Positions 11,385-21,882 of a DNA stretch of 64,000 nt are shown piece after piece. The notes beneath the pieces were generated by a model, which worked only from the letters and a program-made list of their open reading frames with translations, was not told where the DNA came from and ran no database searches. The position numbers were made by a program, and so were the translations under genes. The DNA comes from Perca fluviatilis (lineage: Eukaryota; Chordata; Actinopteri; Perciformes; Percidae). Every line of letters begins with the position of its first letter. The stretch's first letter is position 1. The DNA lies in NCBI RefSeq assembly GCF_010015445.1, contig NC_053119.1, positions 3,256,788 through 3,320,787 on the forward strand, written 5' to 3'.

Positions 11385-11552
11385 GTTTGATACATTAAAA
11401 CCAACATTCAAACCACCACTTAAATAGACATGCCATTAATCAGTGTAATTGGAAAGAGTGGAACGATTTTTATCATTCTAAGCCAATCAAATACCTTTTT
11501 AGGAAATTAACAGCATGGTAAATAAAAAAAAGGATTTATATACACATATATA

Positions 11553-11553
<1 letters not shown>

Positions 11554-11627
<74 letters not shown>
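11554..11627. repeat. (GT)n microsatellite inside Harbinger copy 2
   Basis: About 36 perfect GT units. Confidence 0.95.
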
Positions 11628-11629
<2 letters not shown>

Positions 11630-11930
11630 AACGGTCAAATAAGGAAAAATTACACATGTAATTTCAAAGTGAAGGCTTAGAATAGACCCTTTACTCTTTT
11701 TTTCCTTCTTGGACAACCAACCAATCACAGTCTTCAAAAGATTGTGTCATACATGGCAACGGGGTCAACCCCGCTTCCTCACTAAGATAAAAGTTTTTGT
11801 CTTTTCCTTACTTAGAGTTGCTCTCAGATCGTTCCCGAATTGCTCTTAGGCTAAGACTCCTACATAAGAGTTTTTAAGCTAAATTAAGAGTTTTCTGAGA
11901 GGATTCTTAGATTCTTTATGAATACGGGCC

Positions 11931-11940
11931 CAGGTCTTTA
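11931..11940. repeat. third CAG and retained Harbinger target half-site
   Basis: CAG at 11931-11933 continues into GTCTTTAAAA. With the left flank GGATC this gives CCAGGTCTTT across the original site. That matches the core of the palindromic 17-bp target described for zebrafish Harbinger3 (CCWGGTCTTT, from memory). Confidence 0.7.
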
Positions 11941-12074
11941 AAACCATCTCTAAAATTCGACGGCATTCCCACACTTGATCTGAGTCTGCCTCAATTTGGC
12001 TTAACAGACACTAAATATCCAGACTGTTACCTGAATTCTGTATTGACCTGCCTGGATATATATATAGATATATA

Positions 12075-12610
12075 CAGTACAGGCCAAAAGTTTGGACACA
12101 CCTTCTCATGCAATGCGTTTCCTTTTTATTTTCATGACTATTTACATTTGTAGATTCTCACTGAAGGCATCAAAACTATGAATGAACACATATGGAATTA
12201 TGTACTTAACAAAAAAGTGTGAAATAACTGAAAACATGTCTTATATTTTAGATTCTTCAAAGTAGCCACCCTTTGCTTTTATAATTAATAAGGGAAAGAA
12301 TTCCACTAATGAACCCTGACAAAGCACACCTGTGAAGGTAAAACCATTTCAGGTGACTACCTCATGAAGCTCATTGAGAGAACACCAAGGGTTTGCAGAG
12401 TTATCAAAAAAAGCAAAGGGTGGCTACTTTGAAGAATCTAAAATATAAGACATGTTTTCAGTTATTTCACACTTTATTGTTAAGTACATAATTCCATATG
12501 TGTTCATTCATAGTTTTGATGCCTTCAGTGAGAATCTACAATGTAAATAGTCATGAAAATAAAGAAACACATTGAATGAGAAGGTGTGTCCAAACTTTTG
12601 GCCTGTACCA
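12075..12610. mobile_element. Tc1/mariner-type MITE with ~220-bp inverted repeats
   Basis: Starts CAGTACAGGCCAAAAGTTTG and ends with the inverted CAAACTTTTGGCCTGTAC, in a TA-rich flank. The inverted arms (about 12075-12290 and 12400-12610) are nearly identical, including the block AAAACATGTCTTATATTTTAG. Only a short non-coding spacer remains between them, so this is a transposase-less derivative of a long-TIR Tc1 element. Confidence 0.9.
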
Positions 12611-12639
12611 TATATATATGGCCATATATATATATATAT

Positions 12640-12970
12640 ATATATATGGCTTTACATTAACTTTTTTGATCACCAGCCAACACAGCTAGTAGATTTTTAA
12701 AGTTACCAGCCAATCAGATTTTCCACTAGCCACGTTTGTTTCCTAACTAACTTTAATTTCGGCTCCTCTGGTTTGTTTGTCTCCGTTACGTTCGTCTTCT
12801 CTGTTTTAGCTGCCCAAACGTCTAAGCAGAATACACACCAATCTGGAAACAGACTTGTCGCATCGTTTCTGCAGCCTGCCGATTCAAACAGACGCTTCGC
12901 CTTATTCATCACTGGGCAAATTGGCTAGTAACTTTAAAATGTTACCCGCCAAAGTTAATTTTTACCTGCA
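12640..12970. mobile_element. degenerate inverted-repeat element (AAAGTTACCAGCCAATCAGA)
   Basis: The left arm contains CATTAACTTTTTTGATCACC and AAAGTTACCAGCCAA. The right arm is a diverged inverse ending GGCTAGTAAC..GCCAAAGTTAATTT. A related fragment occurs at 48670-48737. No coding capacity. Confidence 0.45.
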
Positions 12971-12994
12971 TTTGTGTGTCAGTTTAAAGCCCTT

Positions 12995-13001
12995 TTGTAT
13001 A

Positions 13002-13065
<64 letters not shown>

Positions 13066-13071
13066 TATGTA

Positions 13072-13136
<65 letters not shown>

Positions 13137-13137
13137 A
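12995..13137. repeat. (TA)n microsatellite, two blocks
   Basis: About 140 bp of TA dinucleotides, split by AAACTATGTACTG. The long frames across it are artefacts. Confidence 0.95.
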
Positions 13138-13149
13138 TATAGTATAGTT

Positions 13150-13671
13150 CAAGGGTGTCAAACTCAACTTCACTAAGGGCAACTCTGGGAAAGGAGAATC
13201 GCATCAAGGGCCAGACATGTAGAGTTTATTTTCATGCTTTTATTTTGAAAAAGTCAAAAATCTTTGACTGTATTATTCCATGTCTCATATGGTCTTCTCA
13301 CTCACAGTTTGGTCCACATAAAGCACTAAAAAAGGCAGCAACTAGTTCCTTAGAAATCTTAGAATTTAGCAAATCAAGCAAAACAAAGATTACATTTTAA
13401 AAGTCAACTCACAGCCAACCTGTTTCCCAGCTTTAATTTAGAAAGCTCTCTGCTTCTGGGGGGATTTCTGGGAGTCTCAAAGTCGGCAAATCTACCAAAT
13501 TCTGCTCTAAGTGTGGTATAGTCGCCGTTTGAAAAACAGTTTTCTGTCTTTTTGTTTTGGTGCACAACTAGGCAGGCCGACATTTATCGTGAACCTAAAC
13601 TGATATGCGGGCCGGATCAAAACCTGCCAATGGCCGGGTTCGGCCCGCAGGCCTCGAGTTTGACACGTATG
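13150..13671. mobile_element. non-autonomous hAT element, 8-bp duplication GTATAGTT
   Basis: The left end carries GTGTCAAACTC and the right end the inverse GAGTTTGACAC. The flanks 13142-13149 and 13672-13679 both read GTATAGTT, the 8-bp duplication expected for hAT. The 'GGCCCGCAGGCCTCGAGTTTGACAC' type end is familiar from vertebrate hAT-derived repeats. A second copy lies at 54684-55066. Confidence 0.9.
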
Positions 13672-13679
13672 GTATAGTT

Positions 13680-14573
13680 GAACAGATATTAGAGGAGGGG
13701 CATCTTTATGTGACATTGACTGTAAGAGAGTCTGAGTTGAAGATTATAGAAAAGAAAAGAAGTTTGTTCCAATATTTAACTGTCAGATTAAAGGAGAAAG
13801 TCTATCTAAATGACATCTGGTAAATATTGCTGCATAACTCTGAATAATTGAAGGACTTCATAGCGACACTAAGATATAAAATAAACAGAGGAGATAATTA
13901 TACTCTGCCTGACACTGAAATAGATTAGAGAATAGACACCAGAACCACCCAGAATTTAAAAGACAGACTCCTCCTTAGGGGACAGTTTTCATCCTAAATA
14001 CACGGTAGCTTTATCCTCTAAGCACAGCAGCACTTAGCTTTGAGTGACAAATTGTACCTCAAGGAGAGATAAAGCAACCCAAATCTTTTTAGGGCCTCCA
14101 GCGAACAAAGTCAATCCAGGACGGAGCCGAAAGCCGCTAGACTCAGCCACTAATACATTTCTAATGAACTCAGTTCGGTGACTGGGTCCTACAGCCACTT
14201 ATGGACTTTATTATATTCAATTTAAACTGTCTGAATGAGAGATTCTTCATTCTTCTCTTGGACGACCAGTAACTAACTAACTACAGTTCTTCTATGTCGA
14301 TTAATATAAACCAGAGATCTTCAACAGGGTGTCCGTGACCCCCTCAGAGTCACTGCAGGGGGGGGCCACAAACTTATTGTTGGATACTTTTTTGAAAGTT
14401 AAAATATGTCTGGAAAAATATACATTAACATGAATCTAACATATTCGTCGTCGATATGGACTAAATCCAAACACCAAAGTCACACAATGACACGCCGTCC
14501 CGGTCGCTAATTTGCTGAAACATGATCAGGTTTAGGTATCAGCTGGGAAATCAGTTGATATCACGATGATCAA
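13680..14573. other. unannotated sequence with one dispersed repeat piece
   Basis: No gene was recognised. A stretch at about 14325-14400 (GGTGTCCGTGACCCCCTC) resembles a common fish dispersed repeat; the rest shows nothing identifiable. Confidence 0.35.
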
Positions 14574-14592
14574 CCCGTTCTCACTCCCAACT

Positions 14593-14745
14593 CAGGGGCG
14601 TCGGACTGGGGAAGGGGACTGAGTACCCAGGGCCCTCATGTGAGGAGGGGCCCAAAAAGATGCTAGAATGAATAGCTGTGGATGCGGGGAGGGGCCCATA
14701 GAAAGTGCCTTTCTACAGGGCCCAGAATTTTGTGCTACGCCCCTG
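14593..14745. mobile_element. 153-bp hAT MITE, 8-bp duplication TCCCAACT
   Basis: Ends CAGGGGCGTCGG and inverse CTACGCCCCTG. The 8 bp on each side (14585-14592 and 14746-14753) are identical, TCCCAACT. Removing the element and one duplication restores the host repeat wording CTCACTCCCAACTTGTAAAAT. Confidence 0.95.
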
Positions 14746-14888
14746 TCCCAACTTGTAAAATACTGACGCTTGATCAGTGTCTCTCAGTGACAGATACCGA
14801 CTCAAAACAATCCCACTTGAGCGTCTGTATGGGATGCACCGGGCAGAGCAGCAGCTCGACCGCAGCGCTGTAAGATGACGTAGTATTA

Positions 14889-16229
14889 CAGTTTTTCACG
14901 ATCGCTATGACACTTTTTTCAATACTTTTAACAACTTTCCTAAACTCTTAACACAGTTAGCACAACATCCGTCTGTGTAGGCTATACAATTAACACATTT
15001 GTTGTTGCTTTGACACAAAATGCATACAGTTAACACACATTTAAAATGCTTGAACTTCTTTTACACACAAGCTCCACCAAAACCAAAACAACGGATCTTT
15101 ACTGCCAAATTTACAAATGCTTTCACACTGTATGTCAGAACAGATAACATCATGTTCTAAACCTAACTTATAAGCTAAAGTCAAAGTGAACAGCTGATCA
15201 TATTGTAAATTGAAACACAAATATATCCCCTGCATTTTATACATGCATTTATTGAGAAACAGCTGATTGAAGTTATAGATCAATCCCAGCTGATTCCCTT
15301 CTAGGAAACACACTCAGGTGTTGAGGTTCTTTCAATCACATGATCATATGGTAGTACAGTAAAAGAGGCCCTATTTGAACAATATACTGTAGATGAACAC
15401 AGAAAATAAGAAAAATGCCTTCACGAGGGAGAGGAAGAGGAGTACCAGGACAATTCTGTCTCTGTCTCCTTTTTTTCATAAACCGTACATTCTATAAAGC
15501 TACTCTGAGATGGGTCAATCATTTTTTGTATTGAATCTCTGCAGCAAAAGAAACAAATTGGTGAGCAGTTAGAGCAGGCGCACATATACTTGGAGGTTTA
15601 TGCCTCGACGCAGAGGTCCAGGGTTCAAATCTGGTTTGTGACGATTTCCTGCATGTCTTTCCCCCCCCCCCTCTCTCTCCCCTTTCTCAACTAGCTGTCC
15701 TGTCAAATAAAGGTGGAAAAGCCCAAAAAATAATCTTTACAGTAAAAGAAAATATGCATGCATTTACTAAACCCAACAAAACAAAAATGCAGAGAGACCT
15801 TCAAGAGAAACTGCAGTCCAAAACAAATCTATGATCAATACAATATACTATTGTCTGTTGTATAAGGGCAGACCTGACTGACACATTTAAAATGATGCAG
15901 TTTCTGTAATTCCATCTGATGTTAGTGTTTTTTATGTCATTGTGCAGTGATTGACTAAATATTCCTGTTGGGAGAGAACATGTGTTAGTGTTTTGGAAGA
16001 ATTATTTGATTTTGAGACATGATTGCATTGTTTTGGTAGACATAGTGTATTGTGTAAGTGAATTATTGTATTTTGAAAATCAGTGTTGGAGTTTAGTTTA
16101 CAAAGTGTGATTTTGAGCATGAAATTAACTGTTTTGCCAATCGTGTGTTGTAGGTGTGTTGGTGCGTTAAGAGTTTAGGAAAGTTGTTAAAAGTATTGAA
16201 AAAAGTGTCATAGCGATCGTGAAAAACTG
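14889..16229. mobile_element. ISRm11-like mariner derivative, copy A (64-bp TIR, TA duplication)
   Basis: Starts CAGTTTTTCACGATCGCTAT and ends with the exact inverse. The first 64 bp of each end match, and TA flanks both sides. Inside, a short reading frame begins ATGCCTTCACGAGGGAGAGG (MPSRGRGRGVPGQF), which looks like the Arg/Gly-rich start of an ISRm11-type transposase, but it stops soon after. A SINE body is embedded at 15565-15735. Homologous to 51985-53316 in opposite orientation. Confidence 0.88.
15565..15735 (+). mobile_element. tRNA-derived SINE captured inside the ISRm11-like element
   Basis: Contains a B box, GGTTCAAATCT, preceded by GTTAGAGCAGGCGC (degenerate A-box region), and the SINE tail CTGTCCTGTCAAATAAAGG. 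The copy at 52445-52640 sits at the same internal position, next to the element sequence GCAAAAGAAACAAA. Confidence 0.8.
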
Positions 16230-16879
16230 TAAGAGCAACTACGGTAGCGAGTAGTATGAAAGACCGACAATCCGCGTAAGGAGGTTGGTTGGGGGGGTGG
16301 ATGGGTCAAACAAACACGGGACTTTCACCCAGGAGACCGGGTTTCGTGTCCCGTTCTTGTCCCGCGTCAAGGGTCCCACAGCCCTATGTTCCCATATTTC
16401 TAGGACATTTTTAAAATTAGGTCTTGTGTTCTTACATTTCCCTTCAATTTAAAGGGATACTTCACCGATTTAGCATTCAGCTTTGTATCAGTAGAAACCC
16501 GATAGTATTTCTGAATGACCGTGCTTCCCTCCCTCATGTCCCCCTGAGACGAGAGATCTCTGCATTTGGGGCTTGGAAAAAATCTTCCGATGACGTAAAA
16601 TTACGATTTTTGCGTCATTGGAAGATTTTTGGGCCAGAGGCAAAGGACTACAGCCAGTAGTATACCGGGATTACCGTATGTTTCAATACCCGCCAGGGGG
16701 TTGGACTGCCGAGTCTGGCCGAGGTATTCCGAATGAAAACGACTGTCAGCCATCTTGAATCTTCGCTAAACAGGCTTTCGGTTTTGAGCAGAAAACATTT
16801 ACAACAATTATCTGCATTCAAACTACCGGACGTGTGTACCACCGGGATACATCGGTACAGATCGGAGAATATGGAGGAA

Positions 16880-18640
16880 ACGTTATTACAGACGTAATAC
16901 TCGGCACACTACGTGAGCTTTGCCTGCACGGAGACCAGCGGTGTCGCTCAATGCCGCTAGCCGGCTAGGGGACATCCTCATCGGCTAGGTGGAAAGCTAA
17001 CGCTAGCTGTCCACCTGTCCCAGCCATCCTGCTTGCAAGTGTCTGCTCATTAAACAACAAGCTGGACTACATCCTCCTTCAACGAAAATCCCAACGTGAG
17101 TTCAGTGACTGCTGTGTTTTTGTTGTTGTGGAAACATGCCTGAACAACAGTGTACCGGAACCGGGACTATCCAGCTACCAGGCTGCTCTCGCCGGCCCGT
17201 GGAGGTGGGTGTCAGTACCCGATCCGTTCCACCTGCACAATCCGTTCTGCGCATGTGCAAGATGACACGTATGCCATGACGTAGGCGCAGATGATAATGC
17301 TGCGTTCATGCCATTCAGTCTAAAATAACGTTAAGTCAAACATAATGGGAGAAGCAGCTACAGCTAAATTAAGACTTTACAGTAATAACAATAAAGACAA
17401 GAATTGACTGATTGTATTTTAAATGAGCACAAGTAAAGTAGAACTGACGTAACAGCTGTTATATATGTAAACGTTTATTTTCAAGTTTTATTTTGAGGGT
17501 CTTTTAAAGTTTACATGCTTTACATTCGGCTAAGCTAGCGGTTAGCCGAATTAGCTGTTAGCTAAACTAACGTTAGCTTAACTGTGGAGGCTAACGGCAG
17601 ACCGCTGCAATCAGCTAGTGGTTAGCCAAATTAACCGTTAGCTAAACTAACGTTAGCTTCCCGGTGGAGGCTAACGGCAGACCGCTATAATCACCTAGCG
17701 GTCCGCCGAATTAGCTATTAACTAACTAACGTTAGCTGGAGGCTAGCGTGTGAACATCTTGCGCATGCGCAGAACGGATCTTGCAGGTGGAAGCGGTGCC
17801 GTTATTCCGAGGTGGTGGTGGCATGAACGCAGCGTTATCATCTGCGCCTACGTCATGGCATACGTGTCATCTTGCACATGCGCAGAACGGATCGTGCCGG
17901 TGGAACGGATCGGGTACTGACAGTGGGCTGTGTTAAACGGACTGGTGTAGAAATAAAATCCAACTAGCTACTGCTAACTGCTGGTGGAGCTTGTGACTGT
18001 TAAATGCTGACCATTCGACATTCCACGCTAATTCACGGCTGTGTTTATACTCTGTGTTTAGCTACACCAATGCTAGTATGCGTTAGCTGAACTTTACGGA
18101 TCCTGCTTGCAAGTGTCCGCTCATTTAGACCACAAACTGGACTACATCCAACTTCAACGACACTCCCAACGTGAGTTCAGAGACTGCCGTGTTTTTGTTG
18201 TTGTGGAAACCTGCCTGAATAGTGTACCGGACTGTCCAGCTACCAGGCCTGCTAGCCCTCCGAGCTAGAGATGCTCTGTCGCCAGGTAAAAAAGGTGGGC
18301 TGTGTTAACACCGAGTGGCGCAGAAATGTGGTGATTTGTATCCATTTAACTGCTAACTGCTGGTGGAGTTTGTGACTGTTAAATGCCGACCATTCCACAA
18401 CACATACAATTCACGGCTGTGTTTATGCTCGGTGTTTACAGCCCACCAAGCGCTAATGCTAGTATGCGTTAGCTGAACTTTTACGGAGCCTATAAAGTGT
18501 GTGTACTAAATGTAGCCTGTTTCGTAGTGTCGTTTTTATATAATGTCGCTATGTATAAATGTTAAATGTGTAACACCACTTGAGTCACAATGAAACGTTT
18601 CGTGTATATGGTTGAAATGACAATAAAACACGCTTGAGTT
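16880..18640 (+). pseudogene. LINE endonuclease fragments, duplicated, with LINE-type 3' tail
   Basis: Frame at 17030-17185 reads LLASVCSLNNKLDYI then CCVFVVVETCLNNSVP, matching the start of a LINE apurinic-like endonuclease (the S-V-R-S-L-N-N-K-L and E-T-W-L-N motifs, with T-C-L here). A second, frameshifted copy lies at 18104-18250. Both copies are followed by the same GTGGGCTGTGTTAA..GCGTTAGCTGAACTT sequence. The unit ends in AATGACAATAAAACACGCTTGAGTTGAGTTG, a LINE/SINE-like tail. The clade is not certain (Rex1/L2-like by motif). Confidence 0.7.
17210..17922. mobile_element. 713-bp TIR element with 5-bp duplication GTGGG
   Basis: Ends TGTCAGTACCCGATCCGTTCC and its inverse; the arms pair over about 105 bp with few mismatches. 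Flanks 17205-17209 and 17923-17927 are both GTGGG. The uninterrupted site is preserved in the duplicated LINE unit at about 18293 (AAGGTGGGCTGTGTTAA). The interior has three diverged ~110-bp GTTAGCTAAACTAACGTTAGC-type repeats. No coding capacity; superfamily unknown. Confidence 0.93.
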
Positions 18641-18900
18641 GAGTTGAATGCCTCTGTCGGTCTGTCAAGTGGTAGGCGTGGCTTGGGAGTGGACTCAAAG
18701 CAACAAAGCAGGTGCATTCTGGGATTTGGTGTTTTTCATCCATATAAGACCAAAACACATTTTCTGGCTTTTCTCAGCCTAGAAGGCACCAATTTCAATT
18801 TTTTTTTTCACATTTCTACTACATAAGTGACCCAATTTAAAGATATATTCAGCTTTCCAGCGGTGAAATATTCCTGTAAGCTCTATCCTCCCACAAGATT

Positions 18901-18930
18901 TGTTAGGGTTAGGGGTTAGGGTTAGGGGGA
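18901..18930. repeat. short interstitial TTAGGG-like repeat
   Basis: Four imperfect vertebrate-telomere-like units (GTTAGGGTTAGGGGTTAGGG) lie just outside the TTAA element and before the 16-bp minisatellite. Confidence 0.7.
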
Positions 18931-19006
18931 TAAAATCTGATACAAATTCATGAAAAAGGAAATGTGGGAACATAGGGCCTAATTTTGAAAGAAATCTTAG
19001 AAATGT

Positions 19007-19225
19007 GGGAACATAGGGCTATGGGACCATAGGGCTGTGGGAACATAGGGCTGTGGGAACATAGGGCTGTGGGACCATAGGGCTGTGGGAACATAGGGCT
19101 GTGAGACCATAGGGCTGTGGGAACATAGGGCTGTGGCACCATAGGGCTGTGGGACCATAGGGCTGTGGGAACATAGGGCTGTGGCACCATAGGGCTGTGG
19201 GACCATAGGGCTGTGGGAACATAGG
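19007..19225. repeat. 16-bp minisatellite (CATAGGGCTGTGGGAA), ~13 copies
   Basis: Inverse-orientation counterpart of 1625-1750. Units alternate GGGAACATAGGGCTGT and GGGACCATAGGGCTGT. The three overlapping frames across it are repeat artefacts. Confidence 0.92.
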
Positions 19226-19399
19226 ATTTAACAATAACATTTAATAACATTTTCTACCCCCTCCTACCATCTTTTCCTAAACCTGTCCCGCTCTCGTGCC
19301 GTTGTGTCAGTTAAACGTACATCCCGAATCAGATCGTCAAAAAGTGACACCAAGTGCATCTTAATATGATGTCGCAGGGCTAGACACGAGTCCCGAGAA

Positions 19400-19490
19400 C
19401 GTCAAAAAGTCAAGTCAAGTCAAGTCATTTAATTTATATAGCAAATTTAAACGAAAAACAGTTGACCCAAAGTGCTTTACGGGTAAAGCA
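19400..19490. repeat. dispersed repeat tail (AAGTCAAGTCA..AAAGTGCTTTAC)
   Basis: Reads AAGTCAAGTCAAGTCATTTAATTTATATAGC then CAAAGTGCTTTACGGG. This is a wording common to fish SINE/LINE-derived repeats. Assigned from general familiarity only. Confidence 0.4.
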
Positions 19491-20340
19491 GGGAAGAAAC
19501 ATTACGCCTTGAAAATACATAATCAAGTGTACAATGACTCCATGAATATAATACAAGAGTCCTGAACAAGTGCATCTACGTAAATATGATGCCCAAGGAG
19601 ACTTTTTGAGACGTGAAACTGAAACCCACGCAGACACTAGCACTGTTCTTCACAGAGTCTCTGTGGTGTTAAACACTCTCATGGCTGTCACACTGCCCCT
19701 ATAATCAGTCTTCACGATGTGTGCTGTGTTTGTGTTCCCTCCGGCTTTAAAGTCTACCTGAGTCATGCCAAGTTGTATTCCTTCTCAGTTAGTGTGGTGC
19801 CTCGGCCAACTCTGCTTGGCAGTCCTGTCCTTTTCAGCCTGATTGACGTTGCACAAAAGACCGGGCTGCAGTCAATCATGGAAACGGTTTGGACGTGATG
19901 ATGCTGACAGGCGGCTGGCTCCTCTGTCAGTGCTACACCCACACACTCACCGACACACTGACTGCGTGATGTCAAACGCTCCATTAAACGATCCGTCCTG
20001 TCAATGTCAATTTTAATGTGTGATTGCAATTCATGCTTTCATAATGAGGTAATAACAACATTTGTAGGTATAATACAGCATAGAACAAAATGTAAACAAA
20101 GGTCTACTTGTTAAAGTGCATGTTATTTTTAGTTTGGTCTTTCGTTATCTTATCTTATTTATTATTTCTAGTACGGGGGGGTTGAGAGCTCTACTTTTGA
20201 GCAAAATTGAAAAAAGTCATAAACACTTAATTTTCTGCATTCTGGTGAATTTTTCTGTAACACTTTGTGCCTTTTCTGCATCAAGTGTGTGGTGCAAATG
20301 TCTTTATTTATATAAAGGAAATTATAATAGTTTTTTTGTG
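19491..20340. other. no recognisable gene
   Basis: Short open frames occur but have no motifs or convincing splice context. Confidence 0.35.
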
Positions 20341-20344
20341 GGGG

Positions 20345-20470
20345 TTGCACTGGCCAGTTTTGATTTTGGGGGGCGTGTAACTCCCTGTAAATTATGCCTA
20401 TGTGTGTGTATGTCCTTGTAACTTGATGCTGTTACACAGTAATTTCCCAATTTGGGATTAATAAAGTCTA
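20345..20470 (+). mobile_element. LINE 3' end fragment seeding a tetranucleotide repeat
   Basis: Ends ACACAGTAATTTCCCAATTTGGGATTAATAAAGTCTATCTATC. A hairpin TTCCCAATTTGGGA followed by AATAAAG and ATCT repeats is the characteristic tail of fish L2/Rex-type LINEs and their SINEs. Confidence 0.6.
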
Positions 20471-20509
20471 TCTATCCATCCATCCATCTAGCCATCTATC
20501 CATCCATCC

Positions 20510-20596
<87 letters not shown>

Positions 20597-20651
20597 CATC
20601 TATCCATCCATCCGTCCATCCATCCATCTACTGTATATATCTATCTACCTC

Positions 20652-20709
<58 letters not shown>

Positions 20710-20730
20710 CATCCATCTATCTATGTAGCT
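20464..20730. repeat. (ATCT)n/(ATCC)n microsatellite
   Basis: About 65 tetranucleotides, interrupted once by ACTGTATATATC. It grows directly out of the LINE-like tail. Confidence 0.95.
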
Positions 20731-21119
20731 ATCAAAACTGTAGGTTTAAACACCAACATGGTAAAAAATAATAATAATTAAAAAGCCACAAGACTTCTTT
20801 GACAATAATTTTATTTCATTGTACCTCTACCGCTGACTCTAGAAATGTTAACTAAAAGATTAGTTGTCAACTACTTTGATCGATTTAATCAGTTTGAGTC
20901 ATTTAAGAAGAAAAATAATTATAAATTCTCTGATTGCAGCTTGTTAAATGTGAATTTTTTTCTAGTTTTTTTTTTGGGACATTTAATTATAGTCTTATCC
21001 TGACTCCCAAAATATAATAAAAGTTTATTTTTTATCATTTGCCTTTTAAGTTTTAATTCTGGGTAAAACCACCCCCATACACCAGACCCAGATCTGTCTT
21101 CCAGCCACCAAACAAAGAG

Positions 21120-21190
<71 letters not shown>

Positions 21191-21192
21191 TA
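21120..21192. repeat. (GT)n microsatellite
   Basis: About 35 GT units. Confidence 0.95.
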
Positions 21193-21882
21193 ACCTCTAA
21201 ACTTAAGCAGCAGCAGTGCAGTGTTAAGGTTGCCTTGGAGAAAATTATTCACATTGAACTTCCTATTAGAGGACAGACTTTAAATTAAAAATCCAATACG
21301 TGTCTGTCTGGTTGTCCTGAGGGCATCGGTGTCACCCTCTGGTCCAGTACCAGAAAAATAACCTCTCTCAACACCAATCAATGCATGGTCACAGAAGACA
21401 TTTATTATGTGGACGCACCGACAGTTTTGTTGCCATTACTTAGAATTACTCACGGGGGCGACAGCAACTACCAGAGGCGCGGGAAGTCATTTTCAGCAGG
21501 GGGTGAGGGGTGCTGGCAAGGGGGGGGGGGGGATAGTATTCACTAAAAATCACCCAAGCAGAAAGCAATCAGTAATTCTGAAACGTGATTGACTGAAGAT
21601 ACAACAATGCCATCACATAACAAAGCTGAGTGCAGGTTGCAAAATAACAGTCACTTAGTCAGCTGCAACTTCACAAACTGCAAAAGCCAACATATACTGC
21701 ACTTGACAACTAAGTCTCACACAGGCCTATAGCAGCATCACAAAATGATGATGCAATACGTCTGATATGCATGGCATTTCAATAAACTAAACAAAATATG
21801 TACATTATCTGGTCACACGGTCACAACAGATTATATTAACCTACTCAATTTACAGATAGCATAGCTCTTACCTTTAGAAGTT

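Larger units (their letters stand above)
8948..11930. mobile_element. Harbinger transposon copy 2 (complete ends, 2983 bp)
   Basis: The ends GGCCCGTATTCATAAAGAATCT are identical inverted 22-bp repeats, with CAG on both sides. The gene layout is the same as copy 1 and the encoded proteins are clearly homologous but diverged, so this is a related subfamily and not a tandem duplicate. Both genes carry disabling lesions. A (GT)n microsatellite expands inside the 3' part. Confidence 0.92.
16453..18875. mobile_element. TTAA-targeted non-autonomous element, enlarged by insertions
   Basis: The left terminus follows TTAA (16449-16452) and reads AGGGATACTTCACCG. The inverted right terminus reads AGGAATATTTCACCGC and abuts GTAA, a one-base variant of TTAA. 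A shorter relative at 43407-43880 shares both ends and the block GTAGAAACNCGGTAGTATTT. TTAA preference points to piggyBac or Kolobok, without a transposase to decide. About 1.8 kb of LINE-derived and other sequence lies inside. Confidence 0.75.
14574..19260. mobile_element. host repeat mosaic (AACCCGTTCTCACTCC family) carrying nested insertions
   Basis: Pieces of one dispersed repeat are seen at 14574-14592, 14754-14888, 16230-16452 and, in inverse orientation, 18950-19260. They include the 16-bp CCCACAGCCCTATG minisatellite. Between these pieces lie a hAT MITE, an ISRm11-like element and a TTAA element, each with its own termini. The family is not named here. Further fragments are at 1250-1620 and 45655. 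Confidence 0.55.

Noticed and set aside
12855..13207. Tyr-Ile repeat proteins
   Set aside because: Translations of the (TA)n microsatellite.
15041..15313. 90-residue minus frame shared with 52916-53164 as a conserved gene
   Set aside because: Both lie in copies of the same mobile element, so identity reflects recent copying. No motif, and N-termini differ.
18901..18930. Telomere or chromosome-fusion site
   Set aside because: Only about four imperfect units, between two mobile elements.
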